From the NCBI RefSeq assembly GCF_021869535.1, contig NW_026262659.1, positions 12,640,321 through 12,704,320 on the forward strand: a stretch of DNA of 64,000 bases, in the 5' to 3' direction. Below the pieces are notes generated by a model that saw only the letters and a list, made by a program, of their open reading frames with translations, did not search any database and was not told the origin of the DNA. Position numbers and translations under genes: made by a program. The stretch's first letter is position 1; each line of letters starts with the position of its first letter. This document shows positions 20,400 through 32,457 of this stretch, piece by piece. The DNA is from Mytilus californianus. Its lineage: Eukaryota > Mollusca > Bivalvia > Mytilida > Mytilidae.

Positions 20400-22060
20400 T
20401 TTTTTTTAAAGTAGGTCTGGCAAAAAGTTGAAAGGACTGGCAAAGCCGTCTTACAGGATCCAATGTTCACAAGTACTACTTAAAAATCTAAAAACTTTTG
20501 AGAGAAAATACAAAACTGGCTGGACAGTTTAAAACAAACGAGAGTCAAATTAAAAGGACAGTTAACGTTGCTCATCAAGGTATAAACCGAATAAACAGCC
20601 ATCACATATACATATATATATATAGAAAGAAACATATTTGAATCATGGATTGACATCTTGGTTTGATATAACTTCATTATACATTTTTGTAACATGCCTA
20701 AATTCAATATATTGATGATGAAAAAAACCAATACATTAAAGAGTTTGGTGGTGAAAAACCCAATTTGATATTTACTTGAAGGGTGAATTGGAGTTGATAA
20801 TGCAATTGAAAAAAAAACAATGAAGATTAGTTGGTCAACCACCTTAGTCATGGTTTTCATGGTCTATTGGCATGTTACAGCTTAAAATTAAAAGGCCAAA
20901 CCTCAGAAAATAACAATAAGACCTATTAATATTCTGGTGTAAGAAGTTCATCCTTCATTTAAATAAATGCCACCAGGATTATTATTAATTTACATGTAAA
21001 ACAATTCTAGAGGTCAATACACAATCTCAAGCAATAGACAAAATACAAAACTAAAAGTACAGCAGATTGTTGAAATGTATTATTACATGTATTTGCAAGA
21101 CTTAAAATATTATATTTTTCACAACTTTTTTAGCATTGGGTTCAACCTAACATTTTATTTAACTTCGATTTCATTGTGGCTAGCTATATATATAGTCGTA
21201 AAAAAACATCAATTACAAAAGCCAATACTATTGTGACATTAATTTGAAAACAACAAAAAAGATGTATATTTTAGGGATATATAATTGGTCATACAATAAC
21301 ATGTAGATTTGAAATTTTATTTTTATTGTGATGTCAGATTTGAATGTCACTTCAGAAATGGGGGTTGGTTAAAGACTGGATGTCAATCAGAGTCTTATAT
21401 ATGTATATATTGATTCAGTTGTGATGGTAAATAGACACTGATAGATAAGTCTGATAACTTTTTATAGTTTTAATGTTTGGTCACCTATTTACAATGATTA
21501 TGTGGAAATATGATCTTATTTCAAAAAGAGGGCAACTCGGCTAATATTATTATATTAGTGCACGAACTTCTTGCTAGAAACTGAATGTTTTTACCACAAC
21601 TTTGTATGTTTCAACTGGGATATGTATATGTACATATAATATAAACAAAAAACATGTCTTTTTCAGGACTTCTGATCCATGTTTTGCATGTTGGTGGTTA
21701 TTGGAAGGGTGAATGTTCATGACATTCCTCTATTACAAAGTATATCACTGGATTGAGCTTTTTGTCCAAGTGTATTATTAAAGTGCTTTGCTTTGAGCTC
21801 AGTTCATTATTATGCAAATGCATTCTTTGTGACAGACAATCACATCTGCACATGATCTGCTGCAAGGTAATATGATTAAAACTGTCAGCAAAATGAGTTG
21901 TACCATCCATTCAATGTTCCCATTTATGTGGAGATTAAATCATTTTATTTGCACTTGAGCCAAACATTTTTTTGTCCATAAGCCAAATAAAAAAAGCACA
22001 AATTTACCAAACAATGATACTCATGCTACTAAAAATATGATGCTACATGTAGGTGGTTTT
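20400..22060. other. No gene seen
   Basis: AT-rich with short chance frames only, and TA-rich microsatellite patches near 20,605 and 21,185. Confidence 0.5.
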
Positions 22061-22067
22061 GTAACAC

Positions 22068-22770
22068 TTTTTATACGCCCGTTTACGGGACGTATTATGG
22101 TATACATCTGTCCGTCCGTCTGTCGTCAACATGTCGGACATTTACTCAAAAACCCTTCAACCAATTTGCATAAAACTTTGGTGAATTGTTTATATCTATT
22201 GACATGAGCTCCCTTTCGTTTTTGTCGAGCCTGCGACTTTTGTCGCAGAAAGCTCGACATAGGGATAGTGGTCCGGCGGCGGCGGCTACGGCTGCGGCGG
22301 CGTCAGCTAACTTCTTTAAAGCTTTATATTTTATAGAAGGTGGAAGATCTGGATGCTTCATACTTTGTATATGGATGCCTCATGTTACGAAGTTTCCGTC
22401 AGTCACATGTCCAATATCCTTGACCTCATTTTCATGGTTCAGTGACAACTTGAAAAAAAAGTTAAGATTTTTTGTAATGTTAAATTCTCTCTTATTATAA
22501 GTAATAGGATAAATATATTTGGTATGTGCGTACCTTGCAAGGTCCTCATGCCCGTCAGACAGTTTTCACTTGACCTCGACCTTATTTCATGGATCAGTGA
22601 ACAAGGTTAAGTTTTGGTGGTCAAGTCCATATCTCAGATACTATAAGCAATAGGACTAGTATATTCGGTGTATGGAAGGACTGTAAGGTGTACATGTCCA
22701 ACTGGCAGGTGTCATCTGACCTTGACCTCATTTTCATGGTTCAGTGGTTATAGTTAAGTTTTTGTGTTTT
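22068..22770 (+). repeat. Composite bivalve-type dispersed repeat
   Basis: A head (TTTTTATACGCCCGTTTACG, GGGACGTATTATGGTATACA, CCGTCCGTCTGTCGTC) runs into GTCGAGCCTGCGACTTTTGT and GTCGCAGAAAGCTCGACA, a hairpin, then GCGGCGG-rich sequence. Degenerate units with TTGACCTCATTTTCATGGTT follow. Those units recur at 27.6-28.1 kb. Confidence 0.75.
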
Positions 22771-22776
22771 GGTCTG

Positions 22777-23905
22777 TTTTTAAAGGCAGTGCTTTAATGC
22801 CTTTCTGGTTGCCGGGTTAATCTTTCCGTCCGCGATATCCAACTTATCTACGTGGGGGGCCATTAGGCTACAAGTTGATCCGGAAATGTTGAATTCTCTC
22901 CTCTTCTTTTTGTGATATAAAATGTTTTTTGTTTCATTTCATTTACACTGGGAAATAAAGAAACGATCATTGTGTTTTAGTTTTAAAAACTTTTGATATA
23001 TTTGTATTTTGCATTATAAGCAGTCAACCGATTGACAAAGTAGAAGTATTTGAATTCCGTGTGCAAAGAGGTCGGGTTAATTTCGAGTGTTATCTGCAAT
23101 TTAGATGTTTTTAAATCATTTCAGTCGTTGATATAATAATTAAAGGTCGACTGAACATGAATTATATTATACAATTTAAAGCGCATTTCTGTTTATGCAC
23201 AGGAAGCCGTCTGACGTTATTTTTATTTCGGTATCAGTTATATAAAGTAGCAAATTATCGTTCCTGAATAGGTGGCGCCGTGGTAGCCGGACCTGTTCCT
23301 CAACTTCCGGTTTCTGCACTGTGCAACTATTACAGTTACATTTTTAAAGGCAGTGCTTTAATGCCTTTCTGGTTGCCGGGTTAATCTTTCCTTCCGCGAT
23401 ATCCAACTTATCTACGTGTGGGGTCAATCGGCTACAAGTAGATCCGGAAATGTTGAATTCTCTCCTCTTCTTTTTGTGATATAAAATGTTTTTTGTTTCA
23501 TTTCATTTACATTGGGAAATAAAGAAACGATCATTGTGTTTTGTTAGTTTTAAAAACTTTTGATATATTTGTATTTTGCATTATAAGCAGTCAACCGATT
23601 GACAAACTAGAATTATTTGAATTCCGTGTGCAAAGAGGTCGGGTTAATTTCGAGTGTTATCTGCAATCTAGATGTTTATAAATCATTTCAGTCTTTGATA
23701 TAATAATTAAAGGTCGACTGACCATGAATGAAATTATACAATTTAAAGCGCATTTCTGTTTATGCACGTGAAGCCGTCTGACGTTATTGTTATTTCGGTA
23801 TCAGTTATATAAAGTAGCAAATTATCGTTCCTGAATAGGTGGCGCCGTGGTAGCCGGTCCTGTTTCTCAATTTCCGGTTTCTGTTCACTGTGCAACAGTT
23901 ACATT
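22777..23905 (+). repeat. 564-bp tandem duplication upstream of the THAP exon
   Basis: Copy 1 (22,777-23,340) and copy 2 (23,341-23,905) both start TTTTAAAGGCAGTGCTTTAA and contain GGTTGCCGGGTTAATCTTTC, CCGGAAATGTTGAATTCTC, AAAGAAACGATCATTGTGTT and AATAGGTGGCGCCGTGGTAG. Both end near CACTGTGCAAC and CAGTTACATTTTTAA. Copy 2 ends about a dozen bases before the THAP ATG, so the unit probably includes the gene's promoter and 5' UTR. Copies differ by a few percent. Confidence 0.8.
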
Positions 23906-23916
23906 TTTAATTAACG

Positions 23917-25882
23917 ATGCCAAGTACTTGTTGTTGTGTACCTGGATGTCATTGAAGAGGAGGACATGCATTTCCAAATGACTTAAAAAGAAGGAAAAGT
24001 TGGATCAACGCCATGGCCCATACGCAGATTGGACGAGAACACGATGAAATCAGCTGTTGTTTGCAAGGCACATTTTACTGAAAAAGACTACGTGCAGGAA
24101 ACTATTCATGGTAAAACTCTATTTTCTTTTTTAAATATATAGTTATATATATAATCGCCATGCGAATAAACCAAAGTCTGTTTACAACCGCAATTATCGT
24201 TTTAGAACAAAAAGGGGGAGGGGGGGGGGGGGGGGGGGTGGTTAATTCAAGACGTCATAATTTTTTGGATTACGATTCAATGTGATCTGTTTGAGATTTT
24301 TTGGTGAATGCTACAATTATAATGATTTCTTACAAGAGGTATATCATACTGAGAATTATTTTAGCAGTAATAATGCTAATGTAGTAATGACAGGAATGCA
24401 TAAGCTATGCCTCATAGACTTTCTTGAAAAATATCAATGACGATATTAACAGGAACAAAACAAAGACATGCTCTCATCTATATTATAGTTATTTAGGTAC
24501 AGACAATGTACGTTTGTTGCATAAGTCTCTCATTGTTTGTCCTTTGGATTTACATAACATACATTGAATCAGGCAAACATTATTACATTGTAAGTTTTAT
24601 TCAGATTGTAATGAATACATTTTGTTAACATTTTGTCAGGTAGTACAAAGTATACATTGCTAATGGAAGTTCATTTAATTATCAAAAAACTAATGTTTTA
24701 TAACCTTTTTCAGGGCGCAAACCCACCATACAGAGACTTAAGTCTACTGCCATTCCCAGCCTATTTTCCTGGATCAAGCAAGAGACTGAATCGTCCGCAA
24801 AAAGAAAAATCAGGGCAGTTTCCCGTGAAAACAAAAGAACTAAACTGGATGAGTATTGTAGGAGAAATCTAGAGGAAAGTTTTGATTGTGAAGTTGGTTT
24901 TCCTGAAGAAGTCATTCATACTGCAGAAAGGATTCATGACTGTCCACCACTAACTGCCGAGCTAATGTTGAGCTTCACAGATGGAATTACGCAAACACCA
25001 TCAATGCCTATGTTTTCAGCAGAGAATTTCGCAAATGATGACACATGACACAGCCATGCATTTTTATACCGGTTTAGAGTCGTATACTAAATTTTTATTT
25101 GTTTTGACCACACTTGGTCCATCAGCACATTGTTTGAGATACATATATTTTCAAATTAATAGGGTGTCAGTTGAAAATCATTTTTTTTATGACTTTGATG
25201 AAATTGAGGCATTATACAACCAACTTTGAACTGTCTAGATTCTAGATTGAATCTAGTGTTAAGAATATTGTGTATACATGGATTGTTTTTATGTCCAAAC
25301 AGTGGCGAGAGGCTAACACTTGGCCATCTAGTGGTTTAGTCAGGTATTTTTGGCCATCCGACTTCAAATTAAGGTTTCCTACAACTTGGATTATTATTGA
25401 AAGCACAGAATACCCTGTGATAAAACCTAAAGCTCCTAGAGCTCAACAGGCAACCTTTTCATCATATAAAAACAGAAACACTGAAAATACTTGTATGTTC
25501 GACACCTGGTGGTTTAGTCAACTATGTCTCTAATGCATATGCTGGTTGTACCAGTGACCGTTAAATAGTATAAAAGATGTAGAATAGTTCAATTATGTGA
25601 TCCAGGTGACAGTGTGATGGCAGAAAAAGGTTTTAATGTGCAAGATTTGTTTGCTAACTTTTTTTCAAAAAAAGAAACAGAATTAGATCGAAAACTCTTA
25701 TACGGGATAGAAAAGTCTCCAATTAACATGTGCACAGAGAGCGAATCATTGGACTTGGCAAAACATACAAAATTCTAACAAATCCTATGAATGGAACTGA
25801 AACAAAACTTTCATCTGAAATAACATTTAGTTGTTTTATGTTGTGTAATTTTAGAACTTGTATTGTGCCAAAGGATGCATAA
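23917..25882 (+). pseudogene. THAP-domain DDE_Tnp_4-type transposase (decayed, at least two exons)
   Basis: Exon 1 (23,917-24,110) starts MPSTCCCVPGCH and then hits TGA (23,953). It continues RGGHAFPNDLKRRKSWINA and, after a frameshift, VVCKAHFTEKDYV: the C2CH zinc-binding THAP fold (CxxxxxC ... W ... CxxH). The donor CATG|GTAAAA (24,111) and acceptor TTTTTCAG (24,713) join in phase. Exon 2 reads RLKSTAIPSLFSWIKQE, then HFYTGLESYTKFLFVLTTLG (helix-turn-helix entry), then WPSSGLVRYFWPSDFKLRFP, KPKAPRAQQATFSSYKNRNT, MAEKGFNVQDLF and LCNFRTCIVPKDA. This order is THAP, HTH_Tnp_4, DDE_Tnp_4. Stops and frameshifts break it repeatedly, the segment between NVQDLF and the C-terminal block is shortened, and two positions where I expect catalytic Asp read Glu (IIES, MAEKGF). 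It is a dead transposon gene; ISL2EU/IS4EU or Harbinger-like relatives are possible. Confidence 0.75.
24214..24240 (+). repeat. Poly(G) tract
   Basis: A G-rich run (GGGGGAGGGG... to about 24,238) in the THAP gene intron. Its length is likely to be unreliable in the assembly. Confidence 0.8.
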
Positions 25883-25889
25883 ATGAAAG

Positions 25890-27590
25890 TGACGCAATGA
25901 ATTTGGTTCTGATATATATATTTACAATTACATGTAAATGTAAATTGTAATGCATATAAAAATAGGGAGATGTGGTATGATATTCAGTGAGTTTATCGAA
26001 CCAAAGTGCATAAGAAATGGGTTTAAGCAGTTACAGGTGTTACTGTCACTGAACAATCTCCAACAATGAGAAAAAATCGTACCGTGTAGAAAATTTTAGA
26101 GATCTTACAACTAAGTTTTGTTTTTGGGTTGAATCATTTTCTTCTATTGTCTTACAAATATGGAGAGGTAGTTAAAATGCTAATGAGACAACTATTATGA
26201 CAGTAACCAAACAACAAGTCTTCGAGATGTCATTTTTTCTTAATTAAGAACTCATTTTTTCATTCATAAATTACTTTATACTTGGAAATAATTTTGCTTG
26301 GAGTTATAGTTTCTAGAAAAAGTATTGTCATCGAAAGATTTGACATGTTGCAATGTACATTTAACATTATGTTACTTGATGTTCTTGCAATACACACAAT
26401 ACAGTGACCAAGCAATCATTACGAACTACTTTTCATAGGATGGAAGTCATTAAATATGCTAATATAAACAATAATAAAGAATAGTCCATTTATATTAATA
26501 AGTAAAAGTTCTTTAAGTCTTAAAAGTGCGTACCATGTTGAGGTACAGAAAATCATATATACATGTATACGGTGATTATCACCAAGGTTCAAATTTATAT
26601 TCTGAAGTATAGGAAGACAATGTGTACCCAATTGTTAATGTTACATTGCTTTTAAGATTAAAATAGATATCTTGAGATTGACTGTATGTTACCATAGTTT
26701 ACAAATAGAATTAATATAACATATCCATATACATGTAAAGTGTATTTTATAATAATGCCATAATATCTATTATCATCATCCATGCCAAAATATATGCTTG
26801 GTATATCCAATATGTAACTCCACAGATACACACATATACTATGTGCGAGTTTATTATATCAAACAGTCATACAAATTGCTCATAAACATCAAAGTGCACT
26901 GAGATTTAATACCAACATTCTTGTTGGCATACTTTGACATGAGCTGTGTTGCATATACATGGCATATAAACATGTGTTCACCTTATTTTTAAAGCTGTGG
27001 AATCCAAGGATAGCAGGTAAATACCATCATACATATATTAAGTGATAGATAGACAAAGTCATCTGTGCACGATAATTTCAACATGATTATTCTACATAGT
27101 TCTATGGTACCAAATCAAAAGTTTATATAAAAGAAAGAAGTCAAAGGTTTCCCATCATAGTTTAGTTACATGTACATAAATCTTTTTTTGTACCTGTTGT
27201 CGTTGAATATAGATCATTATATAAATAAGGAAATGTGGTATGATTGCCAATGAAACAACTATCATCCATACTTACTAGTAACAAACCACATTTGCAAAGT
27301 TGAATAAAATACAGTTGATAACATTTATTTATTACTAAAAAGAAAATGCCCAACTATATTAAACAGTATTTGACCATAAACATGGATAAACAAGGTAAAA
27401 ACTGGACATAATGCACTAGTTCATAAGTGAGAACAATCGCCTTCATATAGTGCTCAGAATATGACATTCATAAAACTTGTATAATATCATTAGAGAACTC
27501 TAAATCTTAAATACTGAAAGCCACCTCTGATAAGTACACTGTACTATGCAAGATAATGATATAACTGGACTAAAAATACACACAACCTGT
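25890..27590. other. No gene seen; partial family A repeat
   Basis: AT-rich. At 27,222-27,300 a short plus-strand family A piece reads AAATGTGGTATGATTGCCAA then TGAAACAACTATCATCC. A shorter hint (GAGATGTGGTATGAT) sits at 25,968. Nothing else is recognised. Confidence 0.5.
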
Positions 27591-27599
27591 AATGAACTG

Positions 27600-28130
27600 C
27601 CTTTACAGTGTTTTCGCTCTTTGATTCGTATACTGTATGCAATAGGTCTACTATATTTGGTGTATGGAATGATTGTAAGGTGTACATGTCTAGCTAGCAG
27701 GTGTCATCTGACCTTGACCTCATTTTCATGGTTCAGTGGTCAAAGTTAAGTTTTTGAGTTTTGGTCTTTTTTTCTAATACTATATGCAACTATATTTGGT
27801 GTATGGAAATATTTTTTGATCTATATGTCAGTCACGCAGGTTTTATTTGACCTTGACGTCATTTTCAAGGTTCATTACTCAGTGTTAAGTTTTTGTGTTT
27901 TGGTCTGTTTTTCTTAAACTATAAGCAATAGGTCAACTATATTTGTTGTATGGAAGAATTGTTAGCTGTACATGCCTGCCTAGCATGGTTCATCTGACCT
28001 TGACCTCATTTTCATGGTTCATTGGTCAATGTTTAGTTTACTTGGTTAATGTTAAGTTTATGTGACAGTTGTAATAAAGCTTTATATTTAGGACTATCAA
28101 CATAATATCAATGATTAGTAAAGAAGGCGA
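27600..28130 (+). repeat. Degenerate minisatellite (TGACCTTGACCTCATTTTCA units)
   Basis: About three to four units contain TTTGGTGTATGGAA, GTACATGTC, TCTGACCTTGACCTCATTTT and GGTTCAGTGGTCAAAGTTAA, matching the units at 22.4-22.75 kb. The motif GTAATAAAGCTTTATATTTA closes the array. Confidence 0.75.
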
Positions 28131-28139
28131 GACATTTCA

Positions 28140-28660
28140 GCGTGTGCACTCTTGTTTTATAAGTTTTCGATTTTACGTTTCCGAGTTATGGGGTTTTATT
28201 CATTAAAAAAGGGGGATTTACGAGTTTTCGAACAATAACTCAAGAATGCTTTCACCAACTTGCAAGAAATTGTGGTGAATTGTTTATATCTATGGACATG
28301 AGTTCCCTTTTGATTTTTATATATTTTAGATTTTACGTTTCCGAGTTACAGGGTTTTATTCATAAAAAAAGGGGGACTTTTCAGTTTTCGGACAAAAAAT
28401 CAAAAATGCTTTCAGCAGTTCCTATGAAACTTTGGTGAACTGTTTATATCTATTGATGTAAGCTCCGTTTAGAATTTTATAAATTTTACATTTTACATTT
28501 CTTAGTTATGGGGTTTTATTCATTAAAAAAGGGGGGATTTTCCAGTTTTCGGACAATAACTCAAAAATGCTGTCAGCAATTCTCATGAAACTTTGGTGAA
28601 TTGTTTATATCTATTGATGTAAGCTCCCTTTATATTTTCATAAATTTCTAATATGACTGA
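28140..28660 (+). repeat. Degenerate minisatellite, about 170-180-bp unit
   Basis: Three units contain TTTACGTTTCCGAGTTATGG, GGTTTTATTCATTAAAAAAG, GGACAATAACTCAAAAATGC and TGGTGAATTGTTTATATCTA. The unit overlaps the sequence at 22,140-22,210, tying the two repeat loci together. Confidence 0.75.
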
Positions 28661-29044
28661 GAATTAATTGAACTTTATTTGTTTATAGTCTGACAACAGA
28701 TTTACTAAGTATTGCGCAAAAACACAGTCTATTGCACAACAGCAAGAAATTTTTAATTGAATATAAATTCAATTCATATAACCAATTTCAAGTTCTTTGA
28801 CTACATTTATTCGGAAACCTATAATATGTCAAATATTTAATACAATCCAAATTCAGACCTGTATCAAGCTTGAATATTGTGTCCATTTTTGCCCCAACTG
28901 TTCAGGGTTGGACCTCTGCGGGCGTATCCAGCTGCGCTCAGCGAAGCAGTTTATTTTAACATCTGTGCTGCCTGCTGATGAGTCCTGAGTGTAAAAGATC
29001 TTTCACTTATACATACCGATAATGTTCCTAAGTATAAATTATAC

Positions 29045-29540
29045 TTTTATGCCCCCGCCGTAACGGAGGGGGCATTAAGTTTTACCCTTGTCCGTCTGCA
29101 CGTCCGTCTGTACGTCCCAAAATTGGTTTCCATTCTATAACTTTAGTTTGCCTCAACCAAATGTTATGAAACTTATACACAGGTCAAGTTTGAATTTGAG
29201 TGTCGTCACTTTTACCGTTATGCCCCTTCACAGAATGAAAAATTGCTGAAATTTTTTGTTCCGTTCTCTAACTTTAGTTTGCTTCAACCAAAAGTTTTGA
29301 AACTTATACATAATGCTTATTAACACAAAACACAGATCAAGTTTGAATTTTGGTGGCGTCACTTCTATCGTTCTAGAGTTATGCCCCTTTACAGATGGAC
29401 AAATTGCTGAATTTTTCGTTTCCGTTCTCTAACTTTAGTTTTCTTCAACCAAATGGTTTAAAACTTATACACAATGCTTATTACCACAAACACAGATCAA
29501 GTTTGAATTTTGGTGGCGTCACTTTAATTTATCCTTTTGT
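29045..29540 (+). repeat. Degenerate minisatellite, CGTCCGTC-headed class
   Basis: TTATGCCCCCGCCGTAACGG, GGGGGCATTAAGTTTTACCC and GTCCGTCTGTACGTCCC lead about three units with AACTTATACACAATGCTTA and TTTTGGTGGCGTCACTT. Same family as 19.3-20.4 kb. Confidence 0.8.
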
Positions 29541-29728
29541 CTTTCAATCCTGTTCATACATGTATCTAAAAGAATTTTAATCAGTTTGTAGGAGTTATGA
29601 GCATCTGTTTTGGAATCTGCCATATCTGGTATATTATCGTTACTATCAAACCATAATAATATATCTTTAATTTCCACATTTAAACAAAAACTTTTACTAA
29701 TGATACTGGGAAGATCCTGAACAAATTT
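29519..29728 (-). other. Unrecognised coding-like remnant
   Basis: A 69-codon open minus-strand frame without an initiating Met. It starts after an in-frame TAA and includes FVQDLPSIISKSFCLNVEIK, DILLWFDSNDNIPDMADSKT and CMNRIERQKDKLK. Its amphipathic, charged composition is more protein-like than its neighbours, which suggests the C-terminus of a mobile-element protein. I do not recognise it. Chance is not excluded. Confidence 0.25.
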
Positions 29729-30287
29729 TTATTTTTTTGTTGACAAACCCAAGTAAGAAATGACCACCTCAAAGGAACTTAAATAGAATCATACAAATAT
29801 TATATGCATAATTGCATACTACAATCACATGATGCAGAAATGCACCTAATGTGGTCCTCCTCTATTTTTAAGTTTTTGCTGCTATCCCAAATCAAATTTT
29901 TAAAATTATTTTATTGGAATAATTTGGCAGTCCTTCCAAATCTTTTGCTTCTTTACGTAAATCTCTCCAGCGTTGGAACACACTCAGCTAGCTGTGTTCC
30001 CTTAACGGATCATTTATAAAAATGTTAATGCATTCACATAGAAATTATTTCAAAGTTAAAATGTTGAAAGGAAATCCTCCAATGTAACTTGCACATGCAC
30101 AAAATTTATTTACAGGAATGTACATATTATATACAGGAAGCAATCATAGCACGTTGGCCAATATGTAGATTTGATATTAAAAGCAATGTCTAGCTAAATA
30201 AAATCTATGATCGGTCAGCACTGATTTAATGTAGTGTCTCCTACATGACAGTCTTGATTGACCTGATAATGGTTTACTTTTACAAAG

Positions 30288-30700
30288 TGTGACTTGGATG
30301 GAGAGTTGTCTCATTGGCACTCGTAACACATCTTCTTATGTATTGAACAGTAAAACGCAATATTGAATATAAGACTGCTGTTTTCAGTGTTTGGTACAGG
30401 TTGAATGTCACTGGGCACAACAGTTCAATATAGAACCCTATGGGGAAAACCAGAGAACTCTTTTTGTCAGAAAACACTGTCAAACATCCAAACATACTAT
30501 CCACACTGATCTGTGTCCACACTTGTTTATGTACAAAATAATAAACGAAAAACAAATATGTAACACAGCAACAAACGAAAACCACTGAATTACAGGCTCT
30601 TGACTTGGGACAGGCACATACAACATGAGAACAAACTATAAACATCAGTTGAAAAAGGCTTAACTCATCAGATGGATACAAATATAAATACATCTTACAA
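30288..30700. repeat. Family A fragments on both strands
   Basis: 30,288-30,341 is a minus-strand head (GAGAGTTGTCTCATTGGCAC, ACATCTTCTTAT). 30,520-30,630 is a plus-strand tail (CACTGAATTACAGGCTCTTG, ACTTGGGACAGGCACAT). They are separated fragments, rearranged or independently inserted. Confidence 0.6.
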
Positions 30701-31326
30701 AAACACAGAGTGGACGTGGACGGGTACTTATACATCCCAACAACAAAAAGACACTAATTACAGATCTGAGAGTACTCGCAGTTACTTGCAGCTAGTTCAA
30801 AGCCAATAACAACTAATAAAAAAATCAAGCATCTAAGACTAAGTTCTTTTAGTCGTCATGGTGGAAAAACAGCAGAACAACATAACGAAAGTAAGAAAAC
30901 ATGTGGTACTTCAGTCATCAATTGTGAGTTTTACATGCTGACAAGACGAGGAAAAACTACATTTCCAGACTTTTTGAATGTAAACCTTTGCGCTTATATA
31001 CTTTTAAACGAGAACAATTAGAACATGAGTTATAATACACACGAGTTCAATTACAGTTGCTTTTAAGAATGCCAGTGATACGATTACAATGTAAAATATG
31101 TAGATCAAGTCAGCGATTATCGATATCAATATAGGATATATACAACAAGTGAGAAAATGTCGACAATAATATTCAAAATGCTTAAAAGAAGCCAGAAACT
31201 TTTGATTTCAAGTAAAATATATAGATAAGTCGAAACCAATATTGAATATGTACAACAAGTCAGTAATTATCGTTTACAATATCAAAAATGGGTAAGAAAA
31301 TATAGATAACAATGGGAAAAGTCAGC

Positions 31327-31560
31327 AAACGAGAGGCGAAAGATACCTAGGGGACATTCAAGTTGAAAATAAACTGACAACGCCATGGCTAAAAACAAAA
31401 AAGACAAACAGACAAACAACAATACACAAAATGCAACACAGAAAACTAAAGACTGAGCAACATGAACCCCACCAAAAACCGGGAGTTATCTCAGGTGCTG
31501 TAGAAGGGTAAGCTGATCCTGCTCCACATGTGGCAGCGGTTGTGTTTCTCATGTAAGTAA
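31327..31560 (+). repeat. 'GAGAGGCGAAAGATACC' family repeat
   Basis: GAGAGGCGAAAGATACCTAG, AAACTGACAACGCCATGGCT, ACAAACAGACAAACAACA and AACCCCACCAAAAACCGGGA match the paired copies in the inverted-repeat arms (45.95 and 52.75 kb). Confidence 0.7.
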
Positions 31561-31639
31561 AAAACCCATTGATAAGTCTAATTCCGTAATTCACATTAGA
31601 GGAAAAGTAGACAGTAAGGTTGTTACCGTTAATGTTATT

Positions 31640-31770
31640 TCTACCACCGGATCAATACCTCTGCCGGTGGACTGTTAGTCCGTGAGAGTATCATTACCCC
31701 ATTACCAGTACTGTTGTATGAACTATAATTCGGATGTTGTTTGATCAAAACTAACTGTTCTAAAATTATG
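31640..31770 (+). repeat. Relic of a hammerhead-element body
   Basis: GGATCAATACCTCTGCCGGT, GGACTGTTAGTCCGTGAGAG and ATTACCAGTACT align with the body of the dimeric hammerhead element at 42,020-42,090 (CGAAACCTCTGCTGGTGGAC ... CAGTAGTCAGTACTTCGG). I find no ribozyme core next to it. Confidence 0.5.
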
Positions 31771-32327
31771 AATACCATTTTAAATGAATGAATCTCCCTC
31801 GAGAATAGCTCTACTTTCTTGTCCGGGATTTGCTTTACTTTTGTTCTTGTTTGTTTTTAACGGTTTTTCAAGATTTGTATTGGGTTATGAATATTCAAAT
31901 GTGGTGGACTCAAGCATTACTTCAGAGAAGAATTTATATTTGAGTGTGTCTAGAGTTCATGCGTTTCTGTTTTTTTTCTCTCTCATGCTTGTGTGTTATT
32001 CCAGGATTTTTCAGATTTTAAAACATCGTTATGCTTGTTGAGTTTAAAGCTGAGGTTTGCACCTATCGCGTAACCCGTTACCAGTAAAAAGACGGTGATC
32101 AGTTGCATTCGGTTATGTCACAACCGAGGAAAGAGGCCATAATTGTGGACATATATGACATAACTATTTCATAACGGTAAATCAAATCATGGAGGCGTCC
32201 GTAAAACGTGTGACTGGACGCAGTAACTTTCATTTAGAACTCTTGGATTTATAGCTTCATTGCAAGCTCAAACGAAAGCATGACAGGAAACGAATTCCTG
32301 GTATACGCTATCAACTGGTAGATGTAT

Positions 32328-32457
32328 AGTATTGGTCGGAAATTGTTTGGACCCCCTTTTCTTTCTAAACTTGAGTGACCAAGAATTAAAAAACGCGTCA
32401 GAATATCGCCCCTCTAACTAAATTTGGCGTTCGTGCGAGTTCGTGCACTGGCTGTTA
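32328..32457 (+). repeat. Dispersed repeat X (inverted copy at 36,146-36,285)
   Basis: GGTCGGAAATTGTTTGGA, CTTTCTTTCTAAAC, GACCAAGAATTAAAAAACGC, GTCAGAATATCGCCCCTCTA and CGTTCGTGCGAG occur here and, as reverse complement, at 36.15-36.29 kb. Confidence 0.75.

Noticed and set aside
31784..32041. 85-residue hydrophobic frame
   Set aside because: Composition follows a T-rich stretch next to a repeat relic; no motif, no partner exon.
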